Source: Ideonella paludis
GTDB taxonomy: Bacteria > Pseudomonadota > Gammaproteobacteria > Burkholderiales > Burkholderiaceae_C
Direction: 5' to 3'
Assembly (NCBI RefSeq): GCF_018069865.1
Contig: NZ_JAGQDG010000001.1
Coordinates: 62,001 to 126,000, forward strand
DNA: 64,000 nt
The notes under the pieces were generated by a model that ran no database searches, had not been told where the DNA came from, and worked only from the letters and a program-made list of their open reading frames with translations. Each line of letters begins with the position of its first letter. Within the stretch, counting starts at the first letter, position 1. The translations under genes and the position numbers were made by a program. Positions 37,422 to 46,149 of the stretch are shown here, one piece after another.

Positions 37422-37438
37422 AGCAGCTTCCGTGCCAA
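37422..37438 (-). promoter_or_regulatory. sigma54 (RpoN) promoter of porin-glnK-amtB operon
   Basis: The minus strand reads TTGGCACGGAAGCTGCT, a close match to TTGGCACG-N4-TTGCT with the essential GG and GC dinucleotides spaced exactly 10 bp apart; only one T of the -12 element is changed. The start would be about 37411, giving a leader of about 40 nt before the porin ATG. Confidence 0.82.
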
Positions 37439-37556
37439 CCATGCCAACACCTCCGACCGTCGGCCACACCCTGAGGGCTGTCGGGTCGCACCGTCTTCGC
37501 GCAGCCCCGCGCCAGCGCCTCTTTGTGGTGCGAGAGTGCGGGATACCCCCAAGATC

Positions 37557-37571
37557 GCACCGCGGCGGTGC
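37557..37571 (-). promoter_or_regulatory. NtrC-type enhancer site GCAC-N7-GTGC
   Basis: GCACCGCGGCGGTGC fits the NtrC consensus (GCAC, 7 bp, GTGC) with full dyad symmetry. It sits about 150 bp upstream of the inferred sigma54 start, a usual distance for NtrC enhancers. The rest of 37373-37735 contains no gene and only the yifB leader with GGGAGGAGG before its start. Confidence 0.7.
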
Positions 37572-37735
37572 ACCAAGAGCCACCCCCACTCCCCCGAATT
37601 CCCTCCTTTGGGGGGGATTGGTGGCCTCCCCGGCCAGCCCACAATCGACCGCGCAGTTGAGGAGTACGTGCGGGAAGGCACAACCTCCCAATGGACAGGG
37701 CGCCGGGCGATAGCCCAGGCCGGGAGGAGGCAGCG

Positions 37736-39292
37736 ATGTCGCTGGCGGTGGTCAGGAGCAGGGCACTCGATGGGTTGTCTGCGCCTGAGGTGCAAGTGGA
37801 GGTGCACCTGGCCAATGGTCTACCCAGCTTTACGCTGGTGGGCTTGGCCGACACCGAAGTCAAAGAGGCCCGAGAGCGCGTTCGAGCAGCTCTGTCTGAA
37901 AGTGGTTTTGCCTTTCCGCACAATCGCCGGATCACCGTGAATCTGGCTCCGGCTGACTTGCCCAAAGAGTCCGGCCGCTTCGATCTGCCCATTGCGCTGG
38001 GCATCTTGGCCGCCCAAGAGTTGCTGGACAGCACACTGCTGGCCCACTGCGAGTTTGCGGGCGAGCTCTCTTTGGCCGGTGAGTTACGCCCCATCAGGGG
38101 GGCGCTCCCTCTGGCACTAGCCTCCCGTCAAGCGGCTGCAGGGCGCATCTTGGTGCTCCCCCAGGCCAGCGCCGTCGAGGCTGCCCGCGTGGAGGGTGTT
38201 GATGTGCGCGGTGCCTGTCATTTGACCGATGTCGTGGAGGCGCTGCTGCCCAGGCCCCCGCAAGACGCTGCCCGCAGCGAGCCCAGCGGCCTGCGCTTGC
38301 CCCGCCCAGCAGCCCTGCCGCGCAGTGCTCGCCGCACCTCGCTCGACTTGGCAGATGTGCGCGGCCAAGCCCAAGCCAAGCGCGCCCTGGAGATTGCAGC
38401 GGCCGGGGGCCACAGCCTCTTGCTCGTGGGCCCGCCGGGCTCGGGCAAATCCATGCTGGCGCAAAGGCTGGCAGGGCTGCTGCCCGACATGGCCGACGAC
38501 GAAGCCCTGGCCAGCGCCGCCTTGGCCAGTGTGTCAGCCAGCGGCTTTGACCCGGCGCAGTTTGGGCAACGGCCTTTTCGCAGCCCCCACCACAGCGCCA
38601 GCGCGGTGGCCTTGGTGGGCGGGGGCTCGCCGCCAAGCCCTGGCGAAATCTCCCTGGCCCACGGCGGCGTGCTGTTCTTGGATGAACTGCCTGAATTCCC
38701 TCGTCAAGCCTTGGAGGCCTTGCGAGAGCCCTTGGAAACCGGCCATGTCACCATCTCGCGCGCCGCGCGCCAGGCGCACTTTCCGGCCCGCTTTCAGCTC
38801 GTTGCCGCGATGAACCCTTGCCCCTGCGGCTGGCTCGGTGCGGGCAGCCACGCGGCCAAGGCTTGCCGCTGCAGCCCGGATGTCGTAGCCCGCTACCAGG
38901 GCCGGCTCTCGGGCCCTTTGCTGGACCGTATTGACATGCAAGTCGAGGTGCCGGCCGTGCCGGCTCAAGCCCTGCTGAGTGCAGCCGGTGCCGAGGAAGC
39001 GAGTGCGGTGGTGATGGCGCGCGTGGCCCAGGCCAGAGGCCTGCAGCAAGCCCGCCAAGCGTGCACCAACAGCCTGCTAGCCCCGGGCGACTTGGAGCTG
39101 CACAGCCGTCTGCACCCCAGTGCGCGCGGCCTGCTGGAGGCAGCTGCTATGCGGCTGGGCTGGTCGGGCCGTAGCCTGCACCGCGTGATCCGCCTCGCCC
39201 GCACCATTGCAGATTTAGGGCACTGCGCCGAGGTGGAGACAGCGCATATCGCAGAGGCCATTCAATACCGGCGCGCACTGCCCGGGGGATGA
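37736..39292 (+). CDS. yifB: YifB/ComM-family Mg-chelatase-like AAA+ ATPase
   Basis: ATG 37736, preceded by GGAGGAGG, gives 518 residues. N-terminal ChlI-like domain (LAVVRSRALDGLSAPEVQVEVHLANGLPSF), Walker A GPPGSGKSM near residue 232, Walker B LFLDELPEF near 312, the MNPCPCGW motif near 357, and RIDMQVEVP are all typical of YifB/ComM. ComM is a hexameric helicase that promotes branch migration during natural transformation. It is followed by a gene in the opposite direction; the 3' end is intact. Confidence 0.94.
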   Translation: MSLAVVRSRALDGLSAPEVQVEVHLANGLPSFTLVGLADTEVKEARERVRAALSESGFAFPHNRRITVNLAPADLPKESGRFDLPIALGILAAQELLDSTLLAHCEFAGELSLAGELRPIRGALPLALASRQAAAGRILVLPQASAVEAARVEGVDVRGACHLTDVVEALLPRPPQDAARSEPSGLRLPRPAALPRSARRTSLDLADVRGQAQAKRALEIAAAGGHSLLLVGPPGSGKSMLAQRLAGLLPDMADDEALASAALASVSASGFDPAQFGQRPFRSPHHSASAVALVGGGSPPSPGEISLAHGGVLFLDELPEFPRQALEALREPLETGHVTISRAARQAHFPARFQLVAAMNPCPCGWLGAGSHAAKACRCSPDVVARYQGRLSGPLLDRIDMQVEVPAVPAQALLSAAGAEEASAVVMARVAQARGLQQARQACTNSLLAPGDLELHSRLHPSARGLLEAAAMRLGWSGRSLHRVIRLARTIADLGHCAEVETAHIAEAIQYRRALPGG

Positions 39293-39349
39293 CTGGCGCC
39301 CCCAGCAGGGGCGCTTGTGGGGCATGTGGGGCCTGGCGGCGACAGGCGG

Positions 39350-40360
39350 TCAGCCCGGCCCGCTCAGCGCTCGGGCCTGCGCCCCCTTTGCCAAGTGCTG
39401 GCGCAGCTCTGCGTCTTGGCCGAGCTGCAACAAAGTTTGAACCCACTGCTCGACCTCCATGGGCAGCAGCAAGCCGTCATGGCCATGCTGCACAAAGCCC
39501 CGGTAGGGCGGCACGTCGGCATAGACCCCAAAGGCGCCCATGCGCGCGTAGTCGTAGAACTTCACTGCGCCACGGCCCTGGTTGAAGGCCGTGGGCTGCA
39601 GGGGCGCCAAGCCAATGTCCAGGCGATGGCTGGCGGTGTAGTGCTGATAGCGCTCCCAACTCATGGGATGCAAGACGGAGACGCGAGGCAGGTCGCGGAA
39701 CTGCCGGTTGATGGCGAGGTCACCGAACAACTCCACATGCAAGGTGGTGCTGCGGGCCATCAGCGAGACCAAGACTTGGTGCAGCCAGGCCAGCTCTGCA
39801 TGGTGCGAGGCTGTGCCGTGATAGCCCAAAAGCAAGGCCTCAGGCTGCGCCCGCGTGAGTGCGGGCGGCGGCGCCAGGGGCAGCAGCACGGGCGCATGCG
39901 ATGCATATTTAGCGGCCAAAGCCGAGGTCGACACCCAAAGCTGAGCCTGCATTTGCGCGCACCAATGGCGGTGGCGCAGGGCGTGGCTGCTGATTTTGCG
40001 GGCATAGGCTTTGGGCAAGCCCGGCAGGACCGCCGGGTCCCACAGGTCATCGTCCATGAACCAGGCCAGACCCGCGAGTTGGGGCCGCGCCAGCCCGAGC
40101 GGCTTGAGCCAAGCAGAGGGCAAATAGCGCAGGATGACGACAAAGTCGCCCGCCTCCAGCAACCCGGCCTGGGGCGGCAAACGGGAATCACAGCGATGCA
40201 CAGGCAGCCCGCGCTGCGCCAACCAGGGATAGAGCAGGTAGTCGCCACTGGGGCTGGCGCCCTCCTCCAGCACCACGATGCGCCGCGCCGACTGCAGGTC
40301 GCTGGCGGGCGGCTGAGCCTGTGGGGCCCGCCAACGCCGCAGGAGTTGTCGCACCGTCAC
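39350..40360 (-). CDS. glycosyltransferase, GT4-like (GT-B fold)
   Basis: The start is taken as GTG 40360, overlapping the TGA of the upstream glycosyltransferase (GTGA); 336 residues. The protein has an N-terminal Rossmann-like half (RIVVLEEGASPSGDYLLYPWLAQRG, FVVILRYLPS, AWFMDDDLWDP) and a C-terminal half with LLGYHGTASHHAELAWL, VSVLHPMSWERYQHYTASHRLDIGLAPLQPTAFNQGRGAVKFYDYARMGAFGVYADVPPY. The acidic/Lys-containing C-terminal pattern resembles GT4 nucleotide-sugar binding. Substrate unknown. It and its partner form a minus-strand two-gene unit divergent from the capsule export operon. Confidence 0.72.
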   Translation of the reverse strand: MTVRQLLRRWRAPQAQPPASDLQSARRIVVLEEGASPSGDYLLYPWLAQRGLPVHRCDSRLPPQAGLLEAGDFVVILRYLPSAWLKPLGLARPQLAGLAWFMDDDLWDPAVLPGLPKAYARKISSHALRHRHWCAQMQAQLWVSTSALAAKYASHAPVLLPLAPPPALTRAQPEALLLGYHGTASHHAELAWLHQVLVSLMARSTTLHVELFGDLAINRQFRDLPRVSVLHPMSWERYQHYTASHRLDIGLAPLQPTAFNQGRGAVKFYDYARMGAFGVYADVPPYRGFVQHGHDGLLLPMEVEQWVQTLLQLGQDAELRQHLAKGAQARALSGPG

Positions 40361-41589
40361 ACCGGACTCCCCATCGTGCGAGACAGAACGGACCGCCACT
40401 GGGGCAGACAGACTGTGCGCAGGTCGCAGCGGCTGACCGCGGTCTGCCGCGCCGCTTGGCGCAAGGCGGCGTCCTGCCCGCGCTGCGCCAAGGCACGGAT
40501 CATGGCCTCGGCCAGCGCCTCCGTGTCGAAAAAGTCCACCAAATGGCCATTGATGCCGTCCTCAATGTATTCCTGCACTGGCGCCGTGCGGCTGCCAATG
40601 ACATGACAGCCCAGGCTCATGGCCTCCAGGCAACTCCAGGACAGCACAAAGGGATAGGTCAGATACACATGTGCCGCCGAGACTTGCAGCAGCTTTTGGT
40701 AGTCCGCGTAGGGCAGTTGGCCCACAAAGTGGACCCGGCTCGCGTCCAGCTGCGCGGCCACCTCGCCCCAGTAAATCTGCTTCCACGTCTGACCTTGGGG
40801 TGCAGGAGCGCCGTAGCTCACGCCGTCCCCACCGACCAAGACCACCTGCGCGTCGGGGACTTGCTTCAGCACCGTGGGCAAGGCGCGCAGGAAGCGGTGG
40901 TAGCCCCGGTAGGGCTCCAGATTGCGGTTCACAAAGGTGATCAAGGGGGCGCCCGCCGCGAAGGCCAAGCCCAGGGCGGGCAGCTCAAAGCGTGCCTGCG
41001 GGTCAGGACGCAAGGCCTGGGTGTCGATGCCGTCAAACACCACCTCCACCTTGGGCTGAAATGGGTTGGGCAGGCGCGAGGCTTGCCAGGCCGTCGGCGC
41101 AACCCCCTGATCCATGGTCAAAAGCGCCTCGGTCAGGGCCATGTTCTTCATGCGCTGGCGCAGGCGGGACTCCACGCCTCCCACCGGGAACTCGGGGTCA
41201 AAACCCACGTCAGCGTCCGGCGTGCCGTAGAAAAACTCCATCAGGCAGACCAGGCGCGCGGCAGGGAATACATCCTTCACATACAGCGCCTCGCCCCAGG
41301 CCGGGTTGCAAACGACCAGATCGGGCACAAAGCCTTCTCTGGCCAAGGCCAACATGGCCACGGCGCAGGCCTCACCGCGCAAGACCTTGGCCTCGCTTTC
41401 GCGCAACAAGGCGTGCTGGCCTGCCACGGGCCGCCGCTGCACGGCGTAGGTCCGATGATCCACCCCTTTGAGCCCCGGGCGGGCATGCATGCCCAGCGCC
41501 ACCACCCGGTGCCCAGCCGCCGCGAGAGTGGGCGCCAGGTGCCGAAACTGCCCCGGGAAGTTCTGGTGAATGAACAGGATGTTGAGCAT
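40357..41589 (-). CDS. glycosyltransferase family 4 protein
   Basis: ATG at 41589 gives 410 residues beginning LNILFIHQNFPGQFRHLAPTLAAAGHRV, a characteristic start of a bacterial GT4 group. The C-terminal domain has PLITFVNRNLEPYRGYHRFLRALP, VVLVGGDGVSYG, VHFVGQLPYADYQKLLQVSAAHVYLTYPFVLSWSCLEAMSLGCHVIGSRTAPVQEYIEDGINGHLVDFFD, the usual GT4 donor-site E7-type region. It probably adds a sugar to the capsule or EPS chain. It is divergent from kpsM across 245 bp, which contain no further gene; a short GGGG/CCCC dyad lies near 41645 but no clear promoter was found. Confidence 0.87.
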   Translation of the reverse strand: MLNILFIHQNFPGQFRHLAPTLAAAGHRVVALGMHARPGLKGVDHRTYAVQRRPVAGQHALLRESEAKVLRGEACAVAMLALAREGFVPDLVVCNPAWGEALYVKDVFPAARLVCLMEFFYGTPDADVGFDPEFPVGGVESRLRQRMKNMALTEALLTMDQGVAPTAWQASRLPNPFQPKVEVVFDGIDTQALRPDPQARFELPALGLAFAAGAPLITFVNRNLEPYRGYHRFLRALPTVLKQVPDAQVVLVGGDGVSYGAPAPQGQTWKQIYWGEVAAQLDASRVHFVGQLPYADYQKLLQVSAAHVYLTYPFVLSWSCLEAMSLGCHVIGSRTAPVQEYIEDGINGHLVDFFDTEALAEAMIRALAQRGQDAALRQAARQTAVSRCDLRTVCLPQWRSVLSRTMGSPV

Positions 41590-41834
41590 GGGCGGATTGT
41601 CAGGCCGCGATTGCTCCGTGTTTACCCGCACAATCCAGGCCTTGGGGTGTCCATCCCCTGTTTAACGGGCGCGTGGGGCCATCGACTCCGCGACAATGCG
41701 CCCTGGTGGTCCAATGGGAGGCATTGCGTCACCGTAAGCAGGTCCAGCCTGTGGAGGGGTCACGAAACGATGTCGTCACCCTGGCCCACAAGCGAGAATC
41801 CCGCCTTCCTTGAAGGCGCAGGTGTCAAGCAACA

Positions 41835-42623
41835 ATGAAAAGAACTCCGTTTCAGATCCAGAAAGCCGTGTGGCTTGCGCTCATTCTCAGAGAGCTCAAG
41901 ACACGGTTTGGCGGGCGCCTGATCGGTTTGTTCTGGGTGCTGCTGGAGCCCTTGATCCACATTGGTGTGATGCTGGGCTTGCGGGTCGCGCTGCGTGACC
42001 GCTATGTGGGAGTGATGATCGAGCCCGCCGTCTACCTGGTGGTGGCCATGATCCCATTTTTTGCTTGCCGCAATATGTGGATGCAAGGCATGTCCGCGGT
42101 GGAGGCCAATGGCGGCCTGCTGGCGTATAGGCAGGTCAAACCGCTGGATGCCATGGCCTCTCGATGGGCCATGGAGGGTATTTTGTACGCCTTCGTTTTT
42201 GTGATGCTGTCTGTGGGTTTTGCGTGGTGGGGCTATCGCTACTTCCCGAACAAACCGCTGGAGTTCTTGGGCATTTGCGCCCTGTTTGCGATGTGGGGCA
42301 TTGCGCTCTCCCTGATCTCGGCCGTGGTGGGGCATCGCCGGCCCGGCGTGAAGTTCTTCATCCGTGCCATCTCCACGCCCCTGTATTTGATGTCGGGCGT
42401 GCTGATTCCCCTGAGCAGCTTCCCGCACTTTTTGTATGAGTACCTGCTGTGGAACCCGTTTTTGCACCTGGTCGAGCTGAGCCGCGTTCACTATTTCTCC
42501 ACGTACATTCCGCACCGAGGCATCAATCTGACTTACCCGCTGTGCCTCGGCTTGGGCTTGTTGTTCACGGGCGCGGTGCTCTACCACGTCAATCGGATTC
42601 GTCTGTTGTCCAAGACCACCTGA
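41835..42623 (+). CDS. kpsM: capsule polysaccharide ABC exporter, permease (KpsM/Wzm-like)
   Basis: 262 residues with six hydrophobic helices and the ABC2-type start FQIQKAVWLALILRELKTRFGGRLIGLFWVLLEPLIHIGVML typical of KpsM/CtrC/BexB. The conserved IPFFACRNMWMQG and SGVLIPLSSFPHFLYEYLLWNPFLHLVELSR segments match this group. With the KpsT-like ATPase 10 bp downstream it would carry the finished polysaccharide across the inner membrane. It opens the export operon kpsM-kpsT-kpsE-kpsD. KpsC, KpsS, KpsF and KpsU are not in the window. Confidence 0.92.
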   Translation: MKRTPFQIQKAVWLALILRELKTRFGGRLIGLFWVLLEPLIHIGVMLGLRVALRDRYVGVMIEPAVYLVVAMIPFFACRNMWMQGMSAVEANGGLLAYRQVKPLDAMASRWAMEGILYAFVFVMLSVGFAWWGYRYFPNKPLEFLGICALFAMWGIALSLISAVVGHRRPGVKFFIRAISTPLYLMSGVLIPLSSFPHFLYEYLLWNPFLHLVELSRVHYFSTYIPHRGINLTYPLCLGLGLLFTGAVLYHVNRIRLLSKTT

Positions 42624-42633
42624 GGCCTAGACC

Positions 42634-43308
42634 ATGATCGAACTCCGCAACCTGACCAAGTCCTATCCGACGCCCGCCGGGCGCCGCTATGTCTTCAAGA
42701 ACCTGAATTTCAAGCTGCCCACAGGCTCGGGCATAGGCTTGATCGGCCGCAACGGAGCGGGTAAGTCCACCCTGCTGCGGCTGCTGGGCGGCATCGACGC
42801 GCCAGACAGTGGCCAAGTCATCACCGACCAAAGCATTTCGTGGCCTGTCGCGTTGGGTGGCGGCTTCCAAGGCTCCTTGACGGCGCGCGACAACGTCCGC
42901 TTCGTCTGCCGCATCATGGGGGCCACAGGCGCCGCCATGAAAGAAAAAGTAGAGTACGTCGAGCGCTTTGCCGAGATCGGCGATTGGTTTGACCTGCCGA
43001 TGGGCTCCTACTCGCCCGGCATGCGCTCACGCGTCACCTTCGGGTGCAGCATGGCGTTTGACTTTGACTACTACCTGATCGACGAAGTGCTGGCTGTCGG
43101 AGACCCCATCTTTCGCCAGAAGGCTTCCCGCGTCTTCAAAGAGAAGTTGGAGCGTGCTGGCGTGATCTTGGTCAGCCACAACCACAAGGAGATCAAAGAT
43201 CTGTGTAGCTCGGTCATCATGGTGCATAACGGGCAAGCCATGACTTTTGACGATGTTGATGAGGGCATTGCCGCCTTCAAGGAATTGATGGAGGAGTCCG
43301 AATCATGA
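42634..43308 (+). CDS. kpsT: capsule polysaccharide ABC exporter, ATPase (KpsT-like)
   Basis: 224 residues, the usual short KpsT/CtrD length without a Wzt-type C-terminal glycan-binding domain. Walker A GRNGAGKST is at 38-46, the signature YSPGMRSRVTFG near 126-137, Walker B YYLIDE at 146-151, followed by the switch His in VSHNHKEI. The lack of the extra domain points to a group 2/3 capsule-type exporter rather than O-antigen export. The stop overlaps the start of the next gene (ATGA). Confidence 0.94.
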   Translation: MIELRNLTKSYPTPAGRRYVFKNLNFKLPTGSGIGLIGRNGAGKSTLLRLLGGIDAPDSGQVITDQSISWPVALGGGFQGSLTARDNVRFVCRIMGATGAAMKEKVEYVERFAEIGDWFDLPMGSYSPGMRSRVTFGCSMAFDFDYYLIDEVLAVGDPIFRQKASRVFKEKLERAGVILVSHNHKEIKDLCSSVIMVHNGQAMTFDDVDEGIAAFKELMEESES

Positions 43309-44399
43309 AGGCTGCGTCTTTCACCCCCAAGCGTTTGCAGCTGGCCCTGATTGCCCTGCCCATGGCCTTGGCCACGATCTATTACACGCTGATCGCCTCA
43401 GACCGCTATGTCAGCGAGTCCATCGTGGCGGTAGGCTCGGCCTCTGTGGCCAGCGGCTCGTCGCCACTGGCCGTCGGCACGGGCACCAGCTTGGCCGCGT
43501 ACGTGGACACGCTCTACCTGATCGACTACATCCAGTCGCAGGCAGTGCTGCGCGAGCTTGATACCAAGCTGAAGCTGCGCGAGCACTACTCGGCGCCCCG
43601 CGCCGACTTGTTGTTCCGCCTCTGGCCCAGCGCCAGCCAAGAGTGGTTTCAGCGCTACTGGAAGTCTCGGGTCGAGCTGGAGTTCAACGACCTCAACGGC
43701 TTGTTGAAAATTCGCACCCAAGGCTTTGACCCCGCCACGGCCGAGGCCATCAATCTGGCTTTGCTCGAGACCTGCGAACGCTTCGTCAATGAGTTTTCTC
43801 GTCGCATTGGCCGTGAGCAAATGAAGTTCTCTGAGGCCGAATTGGCCAGCGCCTCGGCGCGCCTGCAGGCCGCTAAAGACAAGGTCGTGCAGTTCCAAAG
43901 CACGCACAAGGTTCTGGACCCACAGGCGCAGCAGACAGCTGCCAACGCCTTGACGGCCGAACTGCAAGCCACCATCGCGCGTCTTGAGGCGGACCTGAAG
44001 AACAAACAGGCCTTCATGCAGAACGACGCGCCGGCGGTACAGGCTGTGCGCGACCAAATTGCTGCCAACCGTGCCCAGTTGGAGGCGGAAAAGGCCCGCA
44101 CCACCTCGGCGCAAGCGGGCGACAAGATTGGCGCCTTGAGCGTGGAGTTCCAGAACCTCCAGCTTCAAGCGGCCTTCGCCGAAGACGCTTATCGCTCGGC
44201 CAATACAGGCCTGGAAGCGGCCCGCATTGAGGCCAGCAAGAAGCTCAAGAGCCTGATCGTGGTGGGTGCTCCCGCCAAAGCGGAGACGGCGGAGTACCCC
44301 GCCAAGCTCTACAACCTCTTCACCATTTTGGTGCTCTGCATCATTGTCTACACCGTCGTGCGACTGATGGTTGCCGCGATCCGTGAACACCAGGACTGA
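43305..44399 (+). CDS. kpsE: capsule export inner-membrane protein (KpsE/BexC-like PCP)
   Basis: 364 residues with membrane helices near residues 12-30 and 335-355 and a long alpha-helical coiled coil between (about 155-290, EQMKFSEAELASASARLQAAKDKVVQF, ATIARLEADLKNKQAF). This is the polysaccharide co-polymerase architecture of KpsE/CtrB/BexC. Motifs AAYVDTLYLIDYIQSQAVLRELD and KLYNLFTILVLCIIVYTVVRLM are typical. It would bridge the ABC exporter to the outer-membrane channel encoded next. Confidence 0.9.
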   Translation: MKAASFTPKRLQLALIALPMALATIYYTLIASDRYVSESIVAVGSASVASGSSPLAVGTGTSLAAYVDTLYLIDYIQSQAVLRELDTKLKLREHYSAPRADLLFRLWPSASQEWFQRYWKSRVELEFNDLNGLLKIRTQGFDPATAEAINLALLETCERFVNEFSRRIGREQMKFSEAELASASARLQAAKDKVVQFQSTHKVLDPQAQQTAANALTAELQATIARLEADLKNKQAFMQNDAPAVQAVRDQIAANRAQLEAEKARTTSAQAGDKIGALSVEFQNLQLQAAFAEDAYRSANTGLEAARIEASKKLKSLIVVGAPAKAETAEYPAKLYNLFTILVLCIIVYTVVRLMVAAIREHQD

Positions 44400-44403
44400 A
44401 GCC

Positions 44404-46110
44404 ATGACTGCCATGAAGAATCGCCTCATCATTGCCCTGGCTTTGGGCACCAGCCTTTGCGCCGCCCTGCAAGCCCAGACGCCGGTCACCCCGACGACCA
44501 CGGGCACCGCCACCACAACACAGCAAGCCCCTGCCGCCACGGCGCCCACCCCGGCGCCGACCAGCAGCACGGTCATGGCCCCCGGCCCACTGCCCGCCCA
44601 GCCCAACGCCGGGGCAGGACTGCCGGTGATGTTTGGCTCGCAAATGTTCAGCGGGCGCTTTGGCTCGGTGACCTTCACTGGTTTCAACCCCGACTACACC
44701 TTGGCGACGGGTGACCGCGTGTTGGTGCGCCTGTGGGGCGCAGTGACCCATGAGTCCACCCAGCTCGTCGACCCGCAGGGCAATATCTTCATTCCCAATG
44801 TGGGCCCGGTGAAGGTGGCAGGGGTGCGGAACGGCGAGTTGAACCAGTCGGTCGAGACCACCATCAAGCGCGTGTTCCGCGCCAATGTGGGGGTCTATGC
44901 CACTCTGGAAGCGGCGCAGCCCGTCAAGGTCTATGTCACGGGCTTTGTGCGCGCCCCCGGCCTCTACGGCGGCCTGTCCTCTGACTCGGTGCTCTACTAC
45001 CTGGACAAGGCTGGCGGCATCGACACCGAGCGCGGCAGCTACCTGAGCGTGGATGTGATGCGCAACGGCAAGCTGCGCTCGCGCCTGAACCTTTATAACT
45101 TCTTGCTCAAGGGCCAGATCGAGCAGATGCAGTTGCATGACGGCGACACCGTGGTGGTGGCCGCACGCAAGCACACGGTGACGGTGCAAGGGGAAGCCCA
45201 GAACGCCTACCGTTTTGAGCTGGCCGAGGCCCGCATCAAAGCAGCCGACTTGCTGGCCATGGCCTCGCCCACCCCCAATGCGACGCACATCAACATCGTG
45301 CGCTCCATTGGCCCAGAAAAGCGCAGCGAATATCACCCGCTGGCCAAGGCCAATGAAGTGATGGTGGAAGCAGGGGACGAAGTCACGCTGACCGCCGACA
45401 AATTCCCATCGACCATTCAGGTCCGGATCGACGGCGCCCACCAAGGCGAGCGCACCTTCATCTTGCCCTACGGTGCACGCCTGAAGGATGTGATTGAGCG
45501 CATCAACCCCGCACCGCAAGCCAATATGGACGCGCTGCAGTTGTACCGTCGCTCAGTGGCCCAACGTCAAAAGGAAAACCTGGACTCCACCCTGCGTGGT
45601 CTGGAGGCCGCCGCACTGACGGGCCGCTCTGCCACCAACGAGGAAGCCACGTTGCGCAAGAGCGAGTCCGAGATGATCATGCAGTTCATCGAACGCGCCA
45701 AGACCATCCAGCCCAAGGGCCAGGTGGTGTTGAGCTCCAAGGAGGCTGCTGCGGAGACGCTGATGGAAGACGGCGACGTGGTCCGTCTGCCGGAGCGCAG
45801 CAATGTCGTGTCCGTGTCCGGCGAAGTGCTCTTCCCCAACACCATGGTCTACACGCCCAATGCGGCTGCTGCGGACTATGTCGAGTTGGTGGGCGGTTTC
45901 ACCCAACGCGCCGACCGCAACAAGCTCTTGATCTTGAAGACCAATGGCACGATCGACACCAATGGCGGCATCCCTGGCCCCGGCGACGAGATCATGGTGT
46001 TCCCGAAGGTGGAAACCAAGTGGGTTGAAGTGGCCCGTGGCATCACTTCCGTGCTGTACCAGTTGGCGGTGTCGGCGGGCGTCTTGAACGGCTCGATCTC
46101 CGCCAAGTAA
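44404..46110 (+). CDS. kpsD: capsule export outer-membrane protein (KpsD/Wza-like, SLBB domains)
   Basis: ATG 44404 gives 568 residues with a signal peptide (IIALALGTSLCAALQAQ), then a Thr/Pro/Ala-rich spacer (about 26-75). A polysaccharide export (Poly_export) domain follows (FNPDYTLATGDRVLVRLWGAV, DPQGNIFIPNVGPVKVAGV), and SLBB repeats (VYVTGFVRAPGLYGG near 180; VTVQGEAQNAYRF; VSVSGEVLFPNTMVY near 480). This is the KpsD-type channel or periplasmic adaptor. A small CGCTG/CAGCG hairpin lies just after the stop (46112-46123) but lacks a T-run, so transcription may continue into the next gene. Confidence 0.92.
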   Translation: MTAMKNRLIIALALGTSLCAALQAQTPVTPTTTGTATTTQQAPAATAPTPAPTSSTVMAPGPLPAQPNAGAGLPVMFGSQMFSGRFGSVTFTGFNPDYTLATGDRVLVRLWGAVTHESTQLVDPQGNIFIPNVGPVKVAGVRNGELNQSVETTIKRVFRANVGVYATLEAAQPVKVYVTGFVRAPGLYGGLSSDSVLYYLDKAGGIDTERGSYLSVDVMRNGKLRSRLNLYNFLLKGQIEQMQLHDGDTVVVAARKHTVTVQGEAQNAYRFELAEARIKAADLLAMASPTPNATHINIVRSIGPEKRSEYHPLAKANEVMVEAGDEVTLTADKFPSTIQVRIDGAHQGERTFILPYGARLKDVIERINPAPQANMDALQLYRRSVAQRQKENLDSTLRGLEAAALTGRSATNEEATLRKSESEMIMQFIERAKTIQPKGQVVLSSKEAAAETLMEDGDVVRLPERSNVVSVSGEVLFPNTMVYTPNAAAADYVELVGGFTQRADRNKLLILKTNGTIDTNGGIPGPGDEIMVFPKVETKWVEVARGITSVLYQLAVSAGVLNGSISAK

Positions 46111-46149
46111 GCGCTGGTCAGCGTACGCCTAGAGTAGTAGCAGGCGGTC

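Noticed and set aside
39317-41838. Plus-strand frames opposite the two minus-strand glycosyltransferases
   Set aside because: They lack any domain and have the His/Gln/Arg-rich shadow composition; the minus-strand frames carry GT4 motifs.
43424-43434. GGCGGTAGG, resembling the ops/JUMPstart element of RfaH-controlled polysaccharide operons
   Set aside because: It lies inside the kpsE coding sequence, not in a leader before the operon; a chance match.
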